Below are positions 16,035 to 26,344 of a stretch of DNA of 64,000 nt, in pieces; position 1 is the first letter of the stretch; each line of letters starts with the position of its first letter. Source of the DNA: Mesonia aestuariivivens (GTDB taxonomy: Bacteria; Bacteroidota; Bacteroidia; Flavobacteriales; Flavobacteriaceae); the NCBI RefSeq assembly GCF_019311235.1, contig NZ_JAHWDF010000001.1, positions 1-64,000 of the forward strand, given 5' to 3'. Both the position numbers and the translations under genes were made by a program. Below the pieces are notes generated by a model. That model was given only the letters and a program-made list of their open reading frames with translations, did no database searches and was not told where the DNA came from.

Positions 16035-18602
16035 ATGAATTTGAAGAAGATTAACTTTTCAACCCTAGTCAATTTTTGTGTGGCTGTTTTGGCTCTTACA
16101 GTCATATTTTCTTGTTCTAGAAAAAAAGATAAATGGCTTAATCGCAATTTTCATGCGATGGGCACGTATTATAATATTTTGTACAATGGTAACTTAGCTT
16201 TAGAAGCAGGTAACGAAGAATTAGCACAAAATTATACAGACGATTATTGGCAAATTTTGCCTTTAGAAAGAATGCAAGTAGAAGAAAAAGCTAGTTCTTC
16301 CGAGTCAAAAAATGCTAATTTTCAACGAGCAGAAGAAAAAGCAACTAAAGCGATTCAAAAACATAATATGCGTATTGCGGGCGAAGAACATAATCCGCAA
16401 ATGGATGAAGCTTTTTTGCTATTGGGAAAAGCGAGGTATTATGATCAGCGGTTTTTTCCAGCCTTAGAAGCTTTCAATTATATTCTTACAGATTATCCAG
16501 AAAGTGACCGTTTAATTGCTGCAAAAGTATGGCGTGAGAAAGCTTATATGAGAATGGGTAATAATGAGCTTGCATTACAAAACCTACAAAAGCTCTTTGA
16601 AGAAGAAGTAGAATTTGAAGAAGAAGACCTTGCACATGCATCAGCTGCAATGGCACAAGCTTATTTAAATTTAGAAGAAAAAGAAAAAGCGATTAAACCC
16701 TTAGAAACGGCTATAAAAAACACCTCTTCAAAAGAGCAAAAAGGAAGGTATTTATTTATAAAAGGTCAAATTTATGATCGGTTGGGTGAAATAGATAGTG
16801 CTAACAAATCTTTTGATAAAGTTATTGCTTTAAATCGTAAAACCCCTCGCGTTTATATGATCAATGCATATCTGCAGAAAGCAAAAAACTTTGACTATAC
16901 TCAAGAAGATCATTTGGCGCTAAGAGAACTGCTTGAAGAAATGCAAGAAAATAGAGAAAACAGACCATTTCTCGATAAAATTTATTACCAAATAGCTCAA
17001 TATTACAAAAGTACAGACTCTATTGAAGGTTCTGTAGAATACTACAATAAATCCTTAAGAACACAATCTCAAGATAGTTATTTGCTTTCTAGAGATTATT
17101 TAACTTTAGGAAATATTAATTTTGATCAAGCACAATATAAAATAGCTGGCGCTTATTTTGATAGTACGCTTACAAATTTAACTGAAAATACACGTGAATA
17201 TCGTAGCATCAAAAAGAAGAGAGAAAATTTAGACGATGTGATTCTTTATGAAGATATCGCTAAAAAAGACGATAGTATTCTTCATCTTGTAAAAATGTCA
17301 TCTCAAGAGCGATTAGCTTATTTTGAAGAAGTAACGGCAAAGATGAAGCAAAAAGCAATTGCTAATGCCGAGCAATTAAACAGAGAGTCTGAAAATAGTA
17401 ACCCACAAAATCTTTTTGGAAGTCAACAGAGCAACTTATCTTCTAATAGTAGATCTTCAACTTTTTATTTTTACAATGCAAATCAAGTAGCCAAAGGCCT
17501 ACAGAAATTTAATAGAGTTTGGGGAGGTCGTGAGTTAAGTGACAATTGGAGATACAAAGCAAGCTCAAATGCAAGTAGACGTGATGATGAAGTTAAAGAA
17601 GAAGAAGATTTTTTAGCTTTAATAGAAAGTGACCCTGCCTACAATCCAGAAACTTATTTAGAACAGGTGCCTAGTGATGAAAAGGTGATAGACAGTATTG
17701 GTAAAGAAAGAAATTTTGCTTATTATCAATTGGGGGTGATCTATAAAGAGAAATTTAAAGAATATGAGTTGGCTTCAGAAAAACTGGAGACCTTGCTTCA
17801 AAATAATCCGCAAGAGCGTCTTGTATTGCCTTCAAAATATAACTTGTATAAAATTTATGAAGCAACAGAAAATGTTGCAATGATGGAAAAGTGGAAACAA
17901 AACATTTTATCCCAACACCCAGATTCTCGTTATGCTAGTATACTTAAAAACCCACGATCTTTAAGAGATGACGACAGTAGCCCAGAGGCAGTTTATACTT
18001 CGGTTTATAGAAAATATAAAAACGATCAATTTCAAGAGGTGATTAATGATACCGAAAAATACATCGATGTATATACAGGTGAAGATATTGTCCCTAAATT
18101 TGAATTATTAAAAGCATTTGCCAAAGGCCGTTATGAGGGTTTCGATGCTTATAAAGAAGCGTTAAATTATGTTGCATTAACCTATCCACAAAGTGAAGAA
18201 GGTAAAAAAGCAGAACAAATAATAAAAGAGTCGTTACCTAATTTAAAAAATGAAACTTTTGCTGAAAACAAAACTGATGCAAAATACTATTTAGTCTATT
18301 CGTTTCTGAGCGGAAAAGAAAAGGCTGCAGCTCAACTACAAGAAATTTTAGATAAAGCTATAGTCGAAAAGGGATATGAAAATCAGTTTTATACCTCTAT
18401 AGATTTTTATACTCCTCAGCAATTTTTTATAACCGTTCACGGTTTGTCGAGTAAATTGGGAGCAGAAGGTTTTGCAGAAATATTAGCAAAAGAAAAAGAG
18501 TATAAAATAAATCGGGAATATTTTAGTATTTCAGATGATAATTATCAAATTATACAAGTTCATAAAAATTTAGAGGCTTATTTAGCTAAGCAGTCTCAGT
18601 AA
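16035..18602 (+). CDS. sprE: SprE/PorW-type T9SS and gliding lipoprotein with TPR repeats (855 aa)
   Basis: Periplasmic-facing outer-membrane lipoprotein required for T9SS secretion and gliding in the SprE (Flavobacterium) and PorW (Porphyromonas) systems. A lipobox VIFSC places the lipidated cysteine at residue 27. It is followed by the RKKDKWLNRNFHAMGTYYN segment characteristic of the family, then many TPR-like helical pairs over the rest of the chain and an acidic linker near residues 515-545. The length is close to the roughly 870 residues of the Flavobacterium protein. It is followed by a bactofilin gene 12 bases downstream and the ATP synthase genes, a conserved arrangement in this family as far as I recall. 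Confidence 0.88.
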   Translation: MNLKKINFSTLVNFCVAVLALTVIFSCSRKKDKWLNRNFHAMGTYYNILYNGNLALEAGNEELAQNYTDDYWQILPLERMQVEEKASSSESKNANFQRAEEKATKAIQKHNMRIAGEEHNPQMDEAFLLLGKARYYDQRFFPALEAFNYILTDYPESDRLIAAKVWREKAYMRMGNNELALQNLQKLFEEEVEFEEEDLAHASAAMAQAYLNLEEKEKAIKPLETAIKNTSSKEQKGRYLFIKGQIYDRLGEIDSANKSFDKVIALNRKTPRVYMINAYLQKAKNFDYTQEDHLALRELLEEMQENRENRPFLDKIYYQIAQYYKSTDSIEGSVEYYNKSLRTQSQDSYLLSRDYLTLGNINFDQAQYKIAGAYFDSTLTNLTENTREYRSIKKKRENLDDVILYEDIAKKDDSILHLVKMSSQERLAYFEEVTAKMKQKAIANAEQLNRESENSNPQNLFGSQQSNLSSNSRSSTFYFYNANQVAKGLQKFNRVWGGRELSDNWRYKASSNASRRDDEVKEEEDFLALIESDPAYNPETYLEQVPSDEKVIDSIGKERNFAYYQLGVIYKEKFKEYELASEKLETLLQNNPQERLVLPSKYNLYKIYEATENVAMMEKWKQNILSQHPDSRYASILKNPRSLRDDDSSPEAVYTSVYRKYKNDQFQEVINDTEKYIDVYTGEDIVPKFELLKAFAKGRYEGFDAYKEALNYVALTYPQSEEGKKAEQIIKESLPNLKNETFAENKTDAKYYLVYSFLSGKEKAAAQLQEILDKAIVEKGYENQFYTSIDFYTPQQFFITVHGLSSKLGAEGFAEILAKEKEYKINREYFSISDDNYQIIQVHKNLEAYLAKQSQ

Positions 18603-18614
18603 AGATTTTAAATC

Positions 18615-19037
18615 ATGTTTTCAGAAAGCAAAAAAAATAGAGGAGTGTCTACAGAAGGAGCTAAAGAACAAAATAAAATATCACAAGGAACAACAATTAC
18701 CGGAAACATTGAAGGTAAGGGAAGTTTTAGAATAGAAGGTAGAATAGAAGGAAATTTAAAAACTTCAGGAAAAGTTGTGGTAGGCAAAACAGGCTTTGTA
18801 AATGGTGAGATAGAATGTGATAGCGCTGATTTTGAAGGTAAATTTTCAGGGAAAATGGTAGTAAAAGAAACTTTAAGTTTAAAATCTACCGCTTTTATTG
18901 AAGGAGAAGTAATTACCGGAAATTTGCAGGTAGATCATGGAGCGACTTTCAATTCAACCTGTGTAATGAAAGGCTCAGTTAAAACTTTAGAAGACGATGG
19001 AAAACGAGGAAAAAGAAAAAAAGAAAGGATCGCTTAA
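18615..19037 (+). CDS. Bactofilin (polymer-forming cytoskeletal protein, 140 aa)
   Basis: A right-handed beta-helix that self-assembles into filaments. The middle of the chain (about residues 25-125) shows the repeating short-strand pattern GTTITGNIEGKGSFRIEGRI, with Gly turns and alternating hydrophobic residues. The N- and C-terminal tails are charged and disordered, as is usual. Bactofilins act as membrane-associated scaffolds for cell-shape or envelope enzymes; the role here is unknown. The last 41 bases of the gene overlap the start of atpZ in another frame. Confidence 0.9.
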   Translation: MFSESKKNRGVSTEGAKEQNKISQGTTITGNIEGKGSFRIEGRIEGNLKTSGKVVVGKTGFVNGEIECDSADFEGKFSGKMVVKETLSLKSTAFIEGEVITGNLQVDHGATFNSTCVMKGSVKTLEDDGKRGKRKKERIA

Positions 19038-19221
19038 CACCTATGTTAAATTTGCAGGCGTAGGTATTCAGATGGTCCTTACCATTCTTGTCACTACTTT
19101 CATAGGAGTATGGCTCGATAGTAAATTTGAGTCTATAGCCCCATTCGCTACTGTTACAGGGTCATTATTAGGAGTCTTTATAGCGCTATATGTAGTCTAT
19201 AAAGAAGTAAAATCAATGTAA
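18997..19221 (+). CDS. AtpZ/AtpI-family ATP synthase accessory protein (74 aa)
   Basis: Small membrane protein with two transmembrane helices (about residues 19-37 and 46-66) separated by a WLDSKF loop. The family is encoded ahead of F1Fo operons and is implicated in Fo assembly or Mg2+/Ca2+ handling. The ATG at 18997 lies inside the bactofilin gene, giving a 41-base out-of-frame overlap. The charged N-terminus MENEEKEKKKGSLNTY matches the family start, and the next Met is within the first helix, so I keep this start. Confidence 0.82.
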   Translation: MENEEKEKKKGSLNTYVKFAGVGIQMVLTILVTTFIGVWLDSKFESIAPFATVTGSLLGVFIALYVVYKEVKSM

Positions 19222-19232
19222 ATTTTTTAGAA

Positions 19233-19613
19233 ATGAAGAATAACTTTTTAAGGCTTACTTTGTCCTTGTTAGTGATGACGGCCATTTTGCTATCTATACA
19301 ATACACTGTGGGTTCTGTAATTCAGGTAAATTTGTATTATTCAGTAGTACAAATTTATTTATTTCATTTTTCATTAGCCTTTATTACGTGTTCACTTCTA
19401 ATGTACTTTTCGTCGTTAGATAAATCTAAAGCGGGTTTTGTGTTTGTAGCTTGCAGCCTTCTAAAAATGCTAGCAACTGTAATATTCATGCTTCCTATGA
19501 TGATGAGGTTAAAAGTAGATATGTTTGCTAATGTAATGATGATTCTTATTCCTTATTTAATATATTTAGGGTTTGAAACCGTCTATGTTTATAAACTGCT
19601 TAATAAGAATTAG
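19233..19613 (+). CDS. Small four-helix membrane protein upstream of atpB (126 aa; AtpI-like position)
   Basis: Hypothetical protein with four predicted transmembrane helices (about residues 5-25, 38-60, 70-90 and 97-118). I do not recognise a catalytic family; it resembles the DUF6168-type proteins seen in this place in Flavobacteriia. Its position, between atpZ and atpB, and its size are those of AtpI (the Fo assembly factor), which supports an assembly role by context only. Confidence 0.7.
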   Translation: MKNNFLRLTLSLLVMTAILLSIQYTVGSVIQVNLYYSVVQIYLFHFSLAFITCSLLMYFSSLDKSKAGFVFVACSLLKMLATVIFMLPMMMRLKVDMFANVMMILIPYLIYLGFETVYVYKLLNKN

Positions 19614-19698
19614 TTTATTGTTTTATAGAGGTTTGCGTGTTGTTATTCAATCTTTTTAAAAAAGATCTCTACAGGCTTTCAGATAAAAATTAAAAAAT

Positions 19699-19706
19699 TA
19701 TCTTTG
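19699..19706 (+). promoter_or_regulatory. Candidate -7 element of the atpB operon
   Basis: TATCTTTG is a perfect TANNTTTG match 41 bases before the atpB start codon, in the 134-base gap that follows the small membrane-protein gene. No TTG sits at the -33 spacing. It suggests that atpBEFHAG can be transcribed independently of sprE. Confidence 0.45.
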
Positions 19707-19747
19707 CAGCCAATTTTAAGCCCTTAGTTTAAGTTTAAAAGGAATTT

Positions 19748-20833
19748 ATGAGAGCCAGTAATTTATTTAAAAACCTTGTTTGTTTAGCTTTAACAGCCTT
19801 ACTTGGTGGTGTTGCAAGTTACGCTTCAGAAAAGTCTTTAAAAGAGGCTGAAGAGGACTTTAATCCAACAGATATGATTATGCACCACATTGGTGATGCT
19901 CATGGTTGGCACTTTTTTGGAGAAAACGAAGACGCAGTGACTTTACCATTGCCAGTAATTCTTTATACAGATGCTGGTTTGGTTACGTTTATGTCTAGTG
20001 AATTTCATCACGATACCTCAGGGCATCACGTGGTAGAAAAGAACGGCGAGCGTTTTGTGAATTTCCACGAGAAAATTTATCAGCTAAATGACGATGCGCA
20101 TGCAGTTGAGTTAGATGAAGAAAATCATCCTATTAATGCGTCAAAGCCTTTAGACTTTTCAATTACCAAAAACGTAGCGGCTATGTTTTTAACGGTAATT
20201 ATTATGCTTGTGCTTTTTCTTAACATGTCTAGAAAACTTAAGAAAACAGAGAGAGCTCCTAAAGGCGTTCATAACGCAATGGAAGCTTTGGTTCTTTTTG
20301 TTAGAGATGAAATTGCAAGACCTCAGATTGGAGAGAAGAAGTATATGAAGTTTATGCCCTTTTTATTAACGGTTTTTTTCTTCATCTGGATAACTAACTT
20401 ATTAGGTTTGTTTCCTGGAGCGGCTAACGTAACTGGGAATATTTCAGTAACTGTTTCTTTAGGTCTGGTTACTTTAGTATTAATGCTTGTAAATGGTAAT
20501 AAAGATTTTTGGAAGCATACCTTATGGATGCCAGGTATCCCAACTTTCGTGAAACCAATTCTTGCTGTTGTTGAGCTTTTAGGTTTGTTTATTAAGCCTA
20601 TTGCTTTAATGATTCGTTTATTTGCAAATATTACTGCAGGGCATATTATTATACTAAGTTTATTAGGTTTAATATTTATACTAGAAAGTGCAGGAGTAGC
20701 AGGAGTTTCTGTTCCTTTTGCATTGTTTATTTCAGTTTTAGAATTACTTGTAGCATTTTTACAAGCCTTTATATTTACAATGCTGTCTGCCTTATTTATT
20801 GGTATGTCAGTAGCAGAACATGAACATCATTAA
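19748..20833 (+). CDS. atpB: ATP synthase Fo subunit a
   Basis: Proton-channel subunit of the F1Fo-ATP synthase. The conserved IRLFANITAGH motif, with the essential Arg, lies near residue 295, and the last helices are typical. Compared with E. coli (271 aa) it is long (361 aa): an N-terminal signal-like segment (residues 7-27) and a His/Asp/Glu-rich periplasmic region (28-135) precede the first conserved helix. Such an extension is usual in Bacteroidota. First gene of the atpBEFHAG run. Confidence 0.95.
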   Translation: MRASNLFKNLVCLALTALLGGVASYASEKSLKEAEEDFNPTDMIMHHIGDAHGWHFFGENEDAVTLPLPVILYTDAGLVTFMSSEFHHDTSGHHVVEKNGERFVNFHEKIYQLNDDAHAVELDEENHPINASKPLDFSITKNVAAMFLTVIIMLVLFLNMSRKLKKTERAPKGVHNAMEALVLFVRDEIARPQIGEKKYMKFMPFLLTVFFFIWITNLLGLFPGAANVTGNISVTVSLGLVTLVLMLVNGNKDFWKHTLWMPGIPTFVKPILAVVELLGLFIKPIALMIRLFANITAGHIIILSLLGLIFILESAGVAGVSVPFALFISVLELLVAFLQAFIFTMLSALFIGMSVAEHEHH

Positions 20834-20840
20834 TTTTTAA

Positions 20841-21080
<240 letters not shown>

Positions 21081-21165
21081 AAATTTTTTAAACTTATTCG
21101 TGACGGTTGGTTGCGAATAAGTTTACAAATTGAAGTATTAAAAATTATTATTATTAAATAATATT

Positions 21166-21660
21166 ATGGATTTAATCAAGCCAGAAATTGGATTAATAGT
21201 TTGGCAAACCGTAGTGTTTGTAATACTAGTCTTTTTATTAGCAAAATTTGCTTGGAGACCCATTTTGGGTTTAATCAAAGACAGAGAAAGCTCTATTAAT
21301 GAAGCTTTAGATTCTGCCGAAAAAGCACGTTTGGAGATGAAGAATCTTCAGGCTAGTAATGATAAGCTTTTAAAGAAAGCACGTGAAGAACGTGATGCAA
21401 TGCTAAAAGAAGCTCGTGAGATTAAAGGGAAAATGATTGCTGAAGCTTCTACAGAAGCAGAACAAAAAGCGAACAAGATTCTTATGAATGCTCAAGAAGC
21501 TATCGTAGCAGAGAAACATTCTGCATTAGCACAAATAAAAGCGCAAGTAGCCAGTCTTTCTATAGAGATTGCTGAGAAAGTAGTGAAAAAAGAGCTTGAT
21601 AATAAAGAAGACCAAATGAAATTGGTTGACAGCATGCTTGATGATGTTAAGTTAAACTAA
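21166..21660 (+). CDS. atpF: ATP synthase Fo subunit b
   Basis: Peripheral-stalk subunit. One N-terminal transmembrane helix (residues about 8-28, ending in FAWRPILG, with the conserved Arg-Pro) and then a long charged coiled coil to the C-terminus. Length 164 aa is normal. It is separated from atpE by 85 bases and from atpH by 4. Confidence 0.95.
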   Translation: MDLIKPEIGLIVWQTVVFVILVFLLAKFAWRPILGLIKDRESSINEALDSAEKARLEMKNLQASNDKLLKKAREERDAMLKEAREIKGKMIAEASTEAEQKANKILMNAQEAIVAEKHSALAQIKAQVASLSIEIAEKVVKKELDNKEDQMKLVDSMLDDVKLN

Positions 21661-21664
21661 AATT

Positions 21665-22210
21665 ATGGCAAGTAGTAGAGCAGCACAACGTTACGCGAAA
21701 GCTTTATTAGATTTAGCTCAAGAGAATAAAAATCAAGAAGCGGTCAATAAAGAAGTTCGAGATATTTATAAAACACTTATAAATAGTCAAGAATTACGTA
21801 ATGTTCTAAAAAGTCCGGTCGTAAAACCGAAATTAAAAGTAAATGCTTTAAATGCGATTTTTAAAGATGCTTCGGTTACGCTTAAAAATCTTTTTAAAGT
21901 TTTAGCCGCTAATAGTAGAATTGCAGATTTACATTTAGTAGCTCATAAGTTTATAGAGCTTTACGATGAAAGAAATAATGTCAAAGTAGCTAGGGTTACA
22001 ACCGCAGAGACTTTAACACCAGAAATGGAAGCGAAAATACTTACTAAAGTGAAAGCCTTAACAGGAAGTGAAGTAACTTTAAAAAGCAAAATAGATAAGG
22101 CAATTTTAGGAGGCTTTATCTTAAGAATTGGAGACCAGCAATATGATGCTAGTATTCAAGGAAAATTGAATGCTCTTAAAACGAGATTTAAAAATAAAGC
22201 ACACGTTTAA
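21665..22210 (+). CDS. atpH: ATP synthase F1 subunit delta
   Basis: Links the peripheral stalk to the alpha/beta hexamer. The N-terminal helical domain (SRAAQRYAKALLDLA) and the C-terminal motif GGFILRIGDQQYDASIQGKL are diagnostic. Length 181 aa is normal. Immediately follows atpF. Confidence 0.95.
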   Translation: MASSRAAQRYAKALLDLAQENKNQEAVNKEVRDIYKTLINSQELRNVLKSPVVKPKLKVNALNAIFKDASVTLKNLFKVLAANSRIADLHLVAHKFIELYDERNNVKVARVTTAETLTPEMEAKILTKVKALTGSEVTLKSKIDKAILGGFILRIGDQQYDASIQGKLNALKTRFKNKAHV

Positions 22211-22258
22211 ATTAAATAAAAACAGTATAATTATTTATACTATTTATAATAATTAATT

Positions 22259-23839
22259 ATGGCAGAAGTGAACCCTGCTGAAGTATCAGCAATATTAAAA
22301 GAACAACTATCAGGATTTGAAGCAGAGGCTTCATTAGACGAGGTGGGAACTGTATTGACTGTGGGTGATGGTATCGCTAACATTTATGGTCTTGCTAACG
22401 CACAATACGGAGAACTTGTTGAGTTTGAAGGTGGTTTAGAAGGAATGGTACTTAACTTAGAAGAAGATAATGTTGGGGTAGTATTATTAGGACCATCAAA
22501 ACAAATTAGTGAAGGAGATACCGTTAAACGTACGCAACGTATTGCATCTATTAATGTAGGTGAAGGTATTGTTGGTCGTGTGGTAGATACCTTAGGAAAT
22601 CCAATTGATGGTAAAGGTCCTATAACAGGTGAAACTTTTCAAATGCCATTAGAGCGTAAAGCGCCTGGGGTTATTTATCGTGAACCAGTTACAGAGCCAA
22701 TGCAAACCGGTATTAAATCTATCGATGCTCTTGTTCCTGTAGGAAGAGGTCAGCGTGAGTTAGTTATTGGTGACCGTCAGACTGGTAAAACAACCGTATG
22801 TATAGATACCATTCTTAATCAAAAAGAATTTTTTGATAAAGGTGAACCAGTATATTGTATTTATGTGGCTATTGGTCAAAAAGCCTCTACCGTTGCAGGT
22901 ATTGCTAAAACTTTAGAAGATAAAGGTGCTTTAGCTTATACTACTATTGTTGCTGCAAATGCATCAGACCCTGCTCCTATGCAGGTTTATGCACCATTTG
23001 CAGGAGCTGCTATTGGTGAGTATTTTAGAGACACAGGTCGTCCAGCTTTAATTATTTATGATGATTTATCTAAGCAAGCAGTAGCTTACCGTGAGGTGTC
23101 TTTATTATTACGTCGTCCACCAGGACGTGAAGCATATCCTGGAGATGTTTTTTACCTTCACTCAAGATTATTAGAGCGTGCTGCAAAAGTAATTAATGAT
23201 AATGATATCGCTAAAGGGATGAATGACCTTCCAGAATCTTTAAAAGATAAAGTAAAAGGAGGAGGTTCTTTAACTGCTTTACCAATTATCGAAACCCAAG
23301 CAGGAGACGTTTCAGCATATATTCCAACCAACGTAATTTCAATTACCGATGGTCAGATTTTCTTAACTTCAGATTTATTCAACTCTGGTGTTCGTCCTGC
23401 AATTAACGTAGGTATTTCTGTATCACGTGTGGGAGGTTCTGCTCAGATTAAATCAATGAAAAAAGTAGCAGGGACATTAAAATTAGATCAAGCGCAATAC
23501 CGTGAGTTAGAAGCTTTCGCTAAGTTTGGGTCAGATTTAGATGCTTCAACTTTAAGTACTATTGAAAAAGGTAAGCGTAACGTAGAGATTTTAAAACAAG
23601 CTCAAAACGATCCTTACCCAGTAGAAGATCAAATCGCTATTGTATATGCGGGTTCTAAGAACTTATTAAGAGAAGTTCCTGTAGATAAAGTAAAAGAATT
23701 TGAAGTAGATTATTTAGAGTACTTAAAAGCGAAGCACAGAGATACTTTAGATACATTGAAAGCAGGAAAATTAACTGATGAGTCTTTAGAAGTATTAAGA
23801 AACGCAGCATCAGAAATTTCAGCAAAATATAAAAATTAG
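22259..23839 (+). CDS. atpA: ATP synthase F1 subunit alpha
   Basis: Non-catalytic nucleotide-binding subunit of F1. Walker A GDRQTGKT lies at about residue 171; the [17 protein letters not shown] and [12 protein letters not shown] motifs and the final [15 protein letters not shown] region match the family. Length 526 aa is normal. It needs AtpD, the beta partner, which is not encoded in this window. Confidence 0.97.
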   Translation: MAEVNPAEVSAILKEQLSGFEAEASLDEVGTVLTVGDGIANIYGLANAQYGELVEFEGGLEGMVLNLEEDNVGVVLLGPSKQISEGDTVKRTQRIASINVGEGIVGRVVDTLGNPIDGKGPITGETFQMPLERKAPGVIYREPVTEPMQTGIKSIDALVPVGRGQRELVIGDRQTGKTTVCIDTILNQKEFFDKGEPVYCIYVAIGQKASTVAGIAKTLEDKGALAYTTIVAANASDPAPMQVYAPFAGAAIGEYFRDTGRPALIIYDDLSKQAVAYREVSLLLRRPPGREAYPGDVFYLHSRLLERAAKVINDNDIAKGMNDLPESLKDKVKGGGSLTALPIIETQAGDVSAYIPTNVISITDGQIFLTSDLFNSGVRPAINVGISVSRVGGSAQIKSMKKVAGTLKLDQAQYRELEAFAKFGSDLDASTLSTIEKGKRNVEILKQAQNDPYPVEDQIAIVYAGSKNLLREVPVDKVKEFEVDYLEYLKAKHRDTLDTLKAGKLTDESLEVLRNAASEISAKYKN

Positions 23840-23847
23840 ATTTGAGA

Positions 23848-23883
23848 GGTGAGTGTTAAAAACTTCAATTTTTAATACTCACC
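23848..23883 (+). other. Long intergenic hairpin between atpA and atpG
   Basis: A 15-bp stem (23848-23862 with 23869-23883, one G-U pair) closed by a 6-base loop CTTCAA. It fills most of the 67-base atpA-atpG gap. No T-run follows, so it is unlikely to be a full terminator; it could be an RNA-processing or stabilising element inside the polycistronic transcript. Confidence 0.7.
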
Positions 23884-23906
23884 ACTATTAACTCATTACT
23901 AACAAT

Positions 23907-24770
23907 ATGGCAAATTTAAAAGAATTACGTAGTAGGATTACCTCGGTTTCTTCAACCATGCAGATCACCAGTGCCATGAAAATGGTTTCTGCTGCTAAGT
24001 TGAGTAAAGCGCAAGATGCTATTACTGCCATGCGTCCTTACGCAGATAAACTTACAGAACTTTTGCAAACCCTTAGTGCTAGTCTTGATCAAGGGAGTGA
24101 AAGTAAATACTCTGAACAACGTGAGGTGAAAAAAGTTTTGGTAGTGGCAATCTCTTCTAACCGTGGATTAGCGGGTGCTTTTAACACCAATATCATTAAA
24201 GGCGTAAAATCTTTGTATGAGAATAGGTTAAAAGATAAAGAAGTAGAATTATACACTATTGGTAAAAAAGCAAATGATATTCTAAAGAAAACATTTAGCA
24301 TTGCCAATCATAATGTAAGCATTTTTGATCAATTAGAATTTGATGATGTAGCAGTAATTGCTGAAGATATTATGAAGTCTTTCGTTGAAGGTGATTACGA
24401 TCAAGTCATGATTGTTTATAATAGCTTTAGAAATGCAGCTACGCAGGTAGTTACTACAGAGCAGTTTTTACCTATTCAACCTATTGAAAATGTAGAAGAA
24501 GATGTACAGTCTGAATACATTTTTGAACCTGAAAAAGAGAAAATCATTGAAGAATTAATTCCAAAGTCTTTAAAAATTCAATTGTATAAAGCCTTGAGAG
24601 ATTCTTTTGCTTCAGAACACGGGGCTCGTATGACCGCTATGCATAAAGCAACTGATAATGCGACAGAATTAAGAGATTCTTTAAAACTGTCTTATAATAA
24701 AGCACGTCAAGCATCGATAACCAATGAAATTTTAGAGATTGTTGGTGGTGCAGAGGCCTTGAACAAATAA
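23907..24770 (+). CDS. atpG: ATP synthase F1 subunit gamma
   Basis: Rotor shaft of F1. The N-terminal helix MANLKELRSRITSVSSTMQI and the C-terminal helix RQASITNEILEIVGGAEAL are the family hallmarks; length 287 aa is normal. The atp operon ends here: a terminator follows, and neither atpD nor atpC is present, as in other Bacteroidota where these two lie elsewhere. Confidence 0.96.
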   Translation: MANLKELRSRITSVSSTMQITSAMKMVSAAKLSKAQDAITAMRPYADKLTELLQTLSASLDQGSESKYSEQREVKKVLVVAISSNRGLAGAFNTNIIKGVKSLYENRLKDKEVELYTIGKKANDILKKTFSIANHNVSIFDQLEFDDVAVIAEDIMKSFVEGDYDQVMIVYNSFRNAATQVVTTEQFLPIQPIENVEEDVQSEYIFEPEKEKIIEELIPKSLKIQLYKALRDSFASEHGARMTAMHKATDNATELRDSLKLSYNKARQASITNEILEIVGGAEALNK

Positions 24771-24816
24771 ACGCTGTAAGTAGTATTAAATTTAAAAGAT
24801 TAGCTAAATTTATTAT

Positions 24817-24842
24817 AAAACCTCGAAGCAATTCGGGGTTTT
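24817..24842 (+). terminator. Terminator of the ATP synthase operon
   Basis: 11-bp stem with one G-U pair (24817-24827 with 24832-24842), tetraloop GCAA, then a T-rich tract. It lies 46 bases after the atpG stop codon. Confidence 0.85.
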
Positions 24843-24912
24843 CTTTTTCTATAAAAACATTGAAAACCGTGTTTAAAATTGATACATTTAAATTTTATTA
24901 AGAGAGTTCAAT

Positions 24913-26343
24913 TTGAGTACTTTAAAACGTTTTTTTCAAGACACCTTTATTTATGGTTTAGCAACCGTATTACCAAGATTAATGAACTTTCTATTAGTGC
25001 GCTTGCACACGGGTACTTTAGAAAATGCTAGTTATTCAGATAACACCACCTTTTACATTTACGCTGCTTTTTTTAATGTGTTATTAACTTACGGAATGGA
25101 AACTTCTTTTTTCCGTTTTTTTAATAAAGAGAAAGCTAAACAAGATCGTGTATTTTCAACAGCATTAATTAGCTTAACTATCACTACAATTCTGTTTTTT
25201 GGTTTAGTCTGGTATTTTAATGATTCTATTTCAAATTATGTAAACTTAAAACTGTCTCATTTCAATTTTTTGATTGGAGTTTTAGCATTAGATACTTTGG
25301 TAGTTGTTCCTTTCGCTTATTTAAGAGCTTCAGGCAGACCTATTAAATTTTCTATAATTAAGTTGAGCAATGTTTTTACATATGTACTTTTAAATTTGTT
25401 TTTTCTTTGGGCAATGCCAACATACAATATTCGATTTTTAGAGCTCTATAAAGATGATCCAGTTCATTATGTATTTGTATCTAATTTGGTTGCTAGTGCG
25501 TTAACTTTTTTATTGTTATTGCCTTATTTTTTTAAATCCAAAGTTCAATTTGAGTTTTCAATACTTAAAAAATTATTAGCCTATGGTTGGCCAGTTATGG
25601 TTGCTGGAATGGCTTATATTATTAATGAAAATTTTGATAAATGGTTAATTCCACAATTATTAGGAAAAGATATCAATGGGGCTTATAGTGCATGTTATAA
25701 AATTGCGGTATTTATGACCATCTTTATTCAAGGCTTTCGATTAGGTGCAGAACCTTTCTTTTTTAGTCATGCCAAAGAAAAGAATGCGAAGAATACCTAC
25801 GCGATGGTGATGAAATATTTTGTGATTTTAGGAAGTTTGATGTTAGTATTTGTTACCGCATATCTTAATTTTTTCAAAGAAATATTAGTGGCAGATCGTT
25901 CTTATTGGATAGCTATTGAAATTGTACCTATAGTGCTTTTAGCAAATCTGCTTTTAGGAATTTATTTCAATTTATCTATTTGGTATAAACTAACAGATAA
26001 TACTAGGTTCGGAATGTATATATCATTAATTGGCGCTGTAGTAACCATTGTTTTAAATTACCTTTTAATTCCTGAAATTGGTTTTATAGCTTCAGCCTGG
26101 ACAACCTTGATTGCTTATAGCGTAATGGTTATTATTTCTTATCTTTTGAGTCGTAAATATTATAAAGTACCTTATAATTTACGATCGATAGGTTTATATT
26201 TATTTATAGCTAGCGTTTTCGCTTTTGCATCGTTTTATATATTTGACAGCCATATCCTCATAGGAACGTTTTTACTTTTCTTATTTTTGGCAATTGTGTA
26301 TATAAAAGAGAGAAAAGAAATTTTAAAAATCTTACAAGCATAA
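24913..26343 (+). CDS. Polysaccharide/lipid-linked sugar flippase of the MOP superfamily (476 aa, TTG start)
   Basis: Integral membrane protein with about 14 hydrophobic segments, of the Wzx/RfbX-like oligosaccharide flippase type that moves lipid-linked saccharides across the inner membrane. The N-terminal [20 protein letters not shown] is typical. It begins with TTG at 24913-24915; I see no in-frame ATG close upstream. It is separated by 1 base from dut and lies in a conserved envelope cluster. The transported glycan is unknown; MurJ-like function is less likely from the sequence but not excluded. Confidence 0.82.
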   Translation: MSTLKRFFQDTFIYGLATVLPRLMNFLLVRLHTGTLENASYSDNTTFYIYAAFFNVLLTYGMETSFFRFFNKEKAKQDRVFSTALISLTITTILFFGLVWYFNDSISNYVNLKLSHFNFLIGVLALDTLVVVPFAYLRASGRPIKFSIIKLSNVFTYVLLNLFFLWAMPTYNIRFLELYKDDPVHYVFVSNLVASALTFLLLLPYFFKSKVQFEFSILKKLLAYGWPVMVAGMAYIINENFDKWLIPQLLGKDINGAYSACYKIAVFMTIFIQGFRLGAEPFFFSHAKEKNAKNTYAMVMKYFVILGSLMLVFVTAYLNFFKEILVADRSYWIAIEIVPIVLLANLLLGIYFNLSIWYKLTDNTRFGMYISLIGAVVTIVLNYLLIPEIGFIASAWTTLIAYSVMVIISYLLSRKYYKVPYNLRSIGLYLFIASVFAFASFYIFDSHILIGTFLLFLFLAIVYIKERKEILKILQA

Positions 26344-26344
26344 A

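Noticed and set aside
19650-19666. Possible terminator before atpB (ATCTTTTT followed by AAAAAGAT)
   Set aside because: The arms almost touch, so only a weak hairpin with a tight AT loop can form, and no T-run follows.
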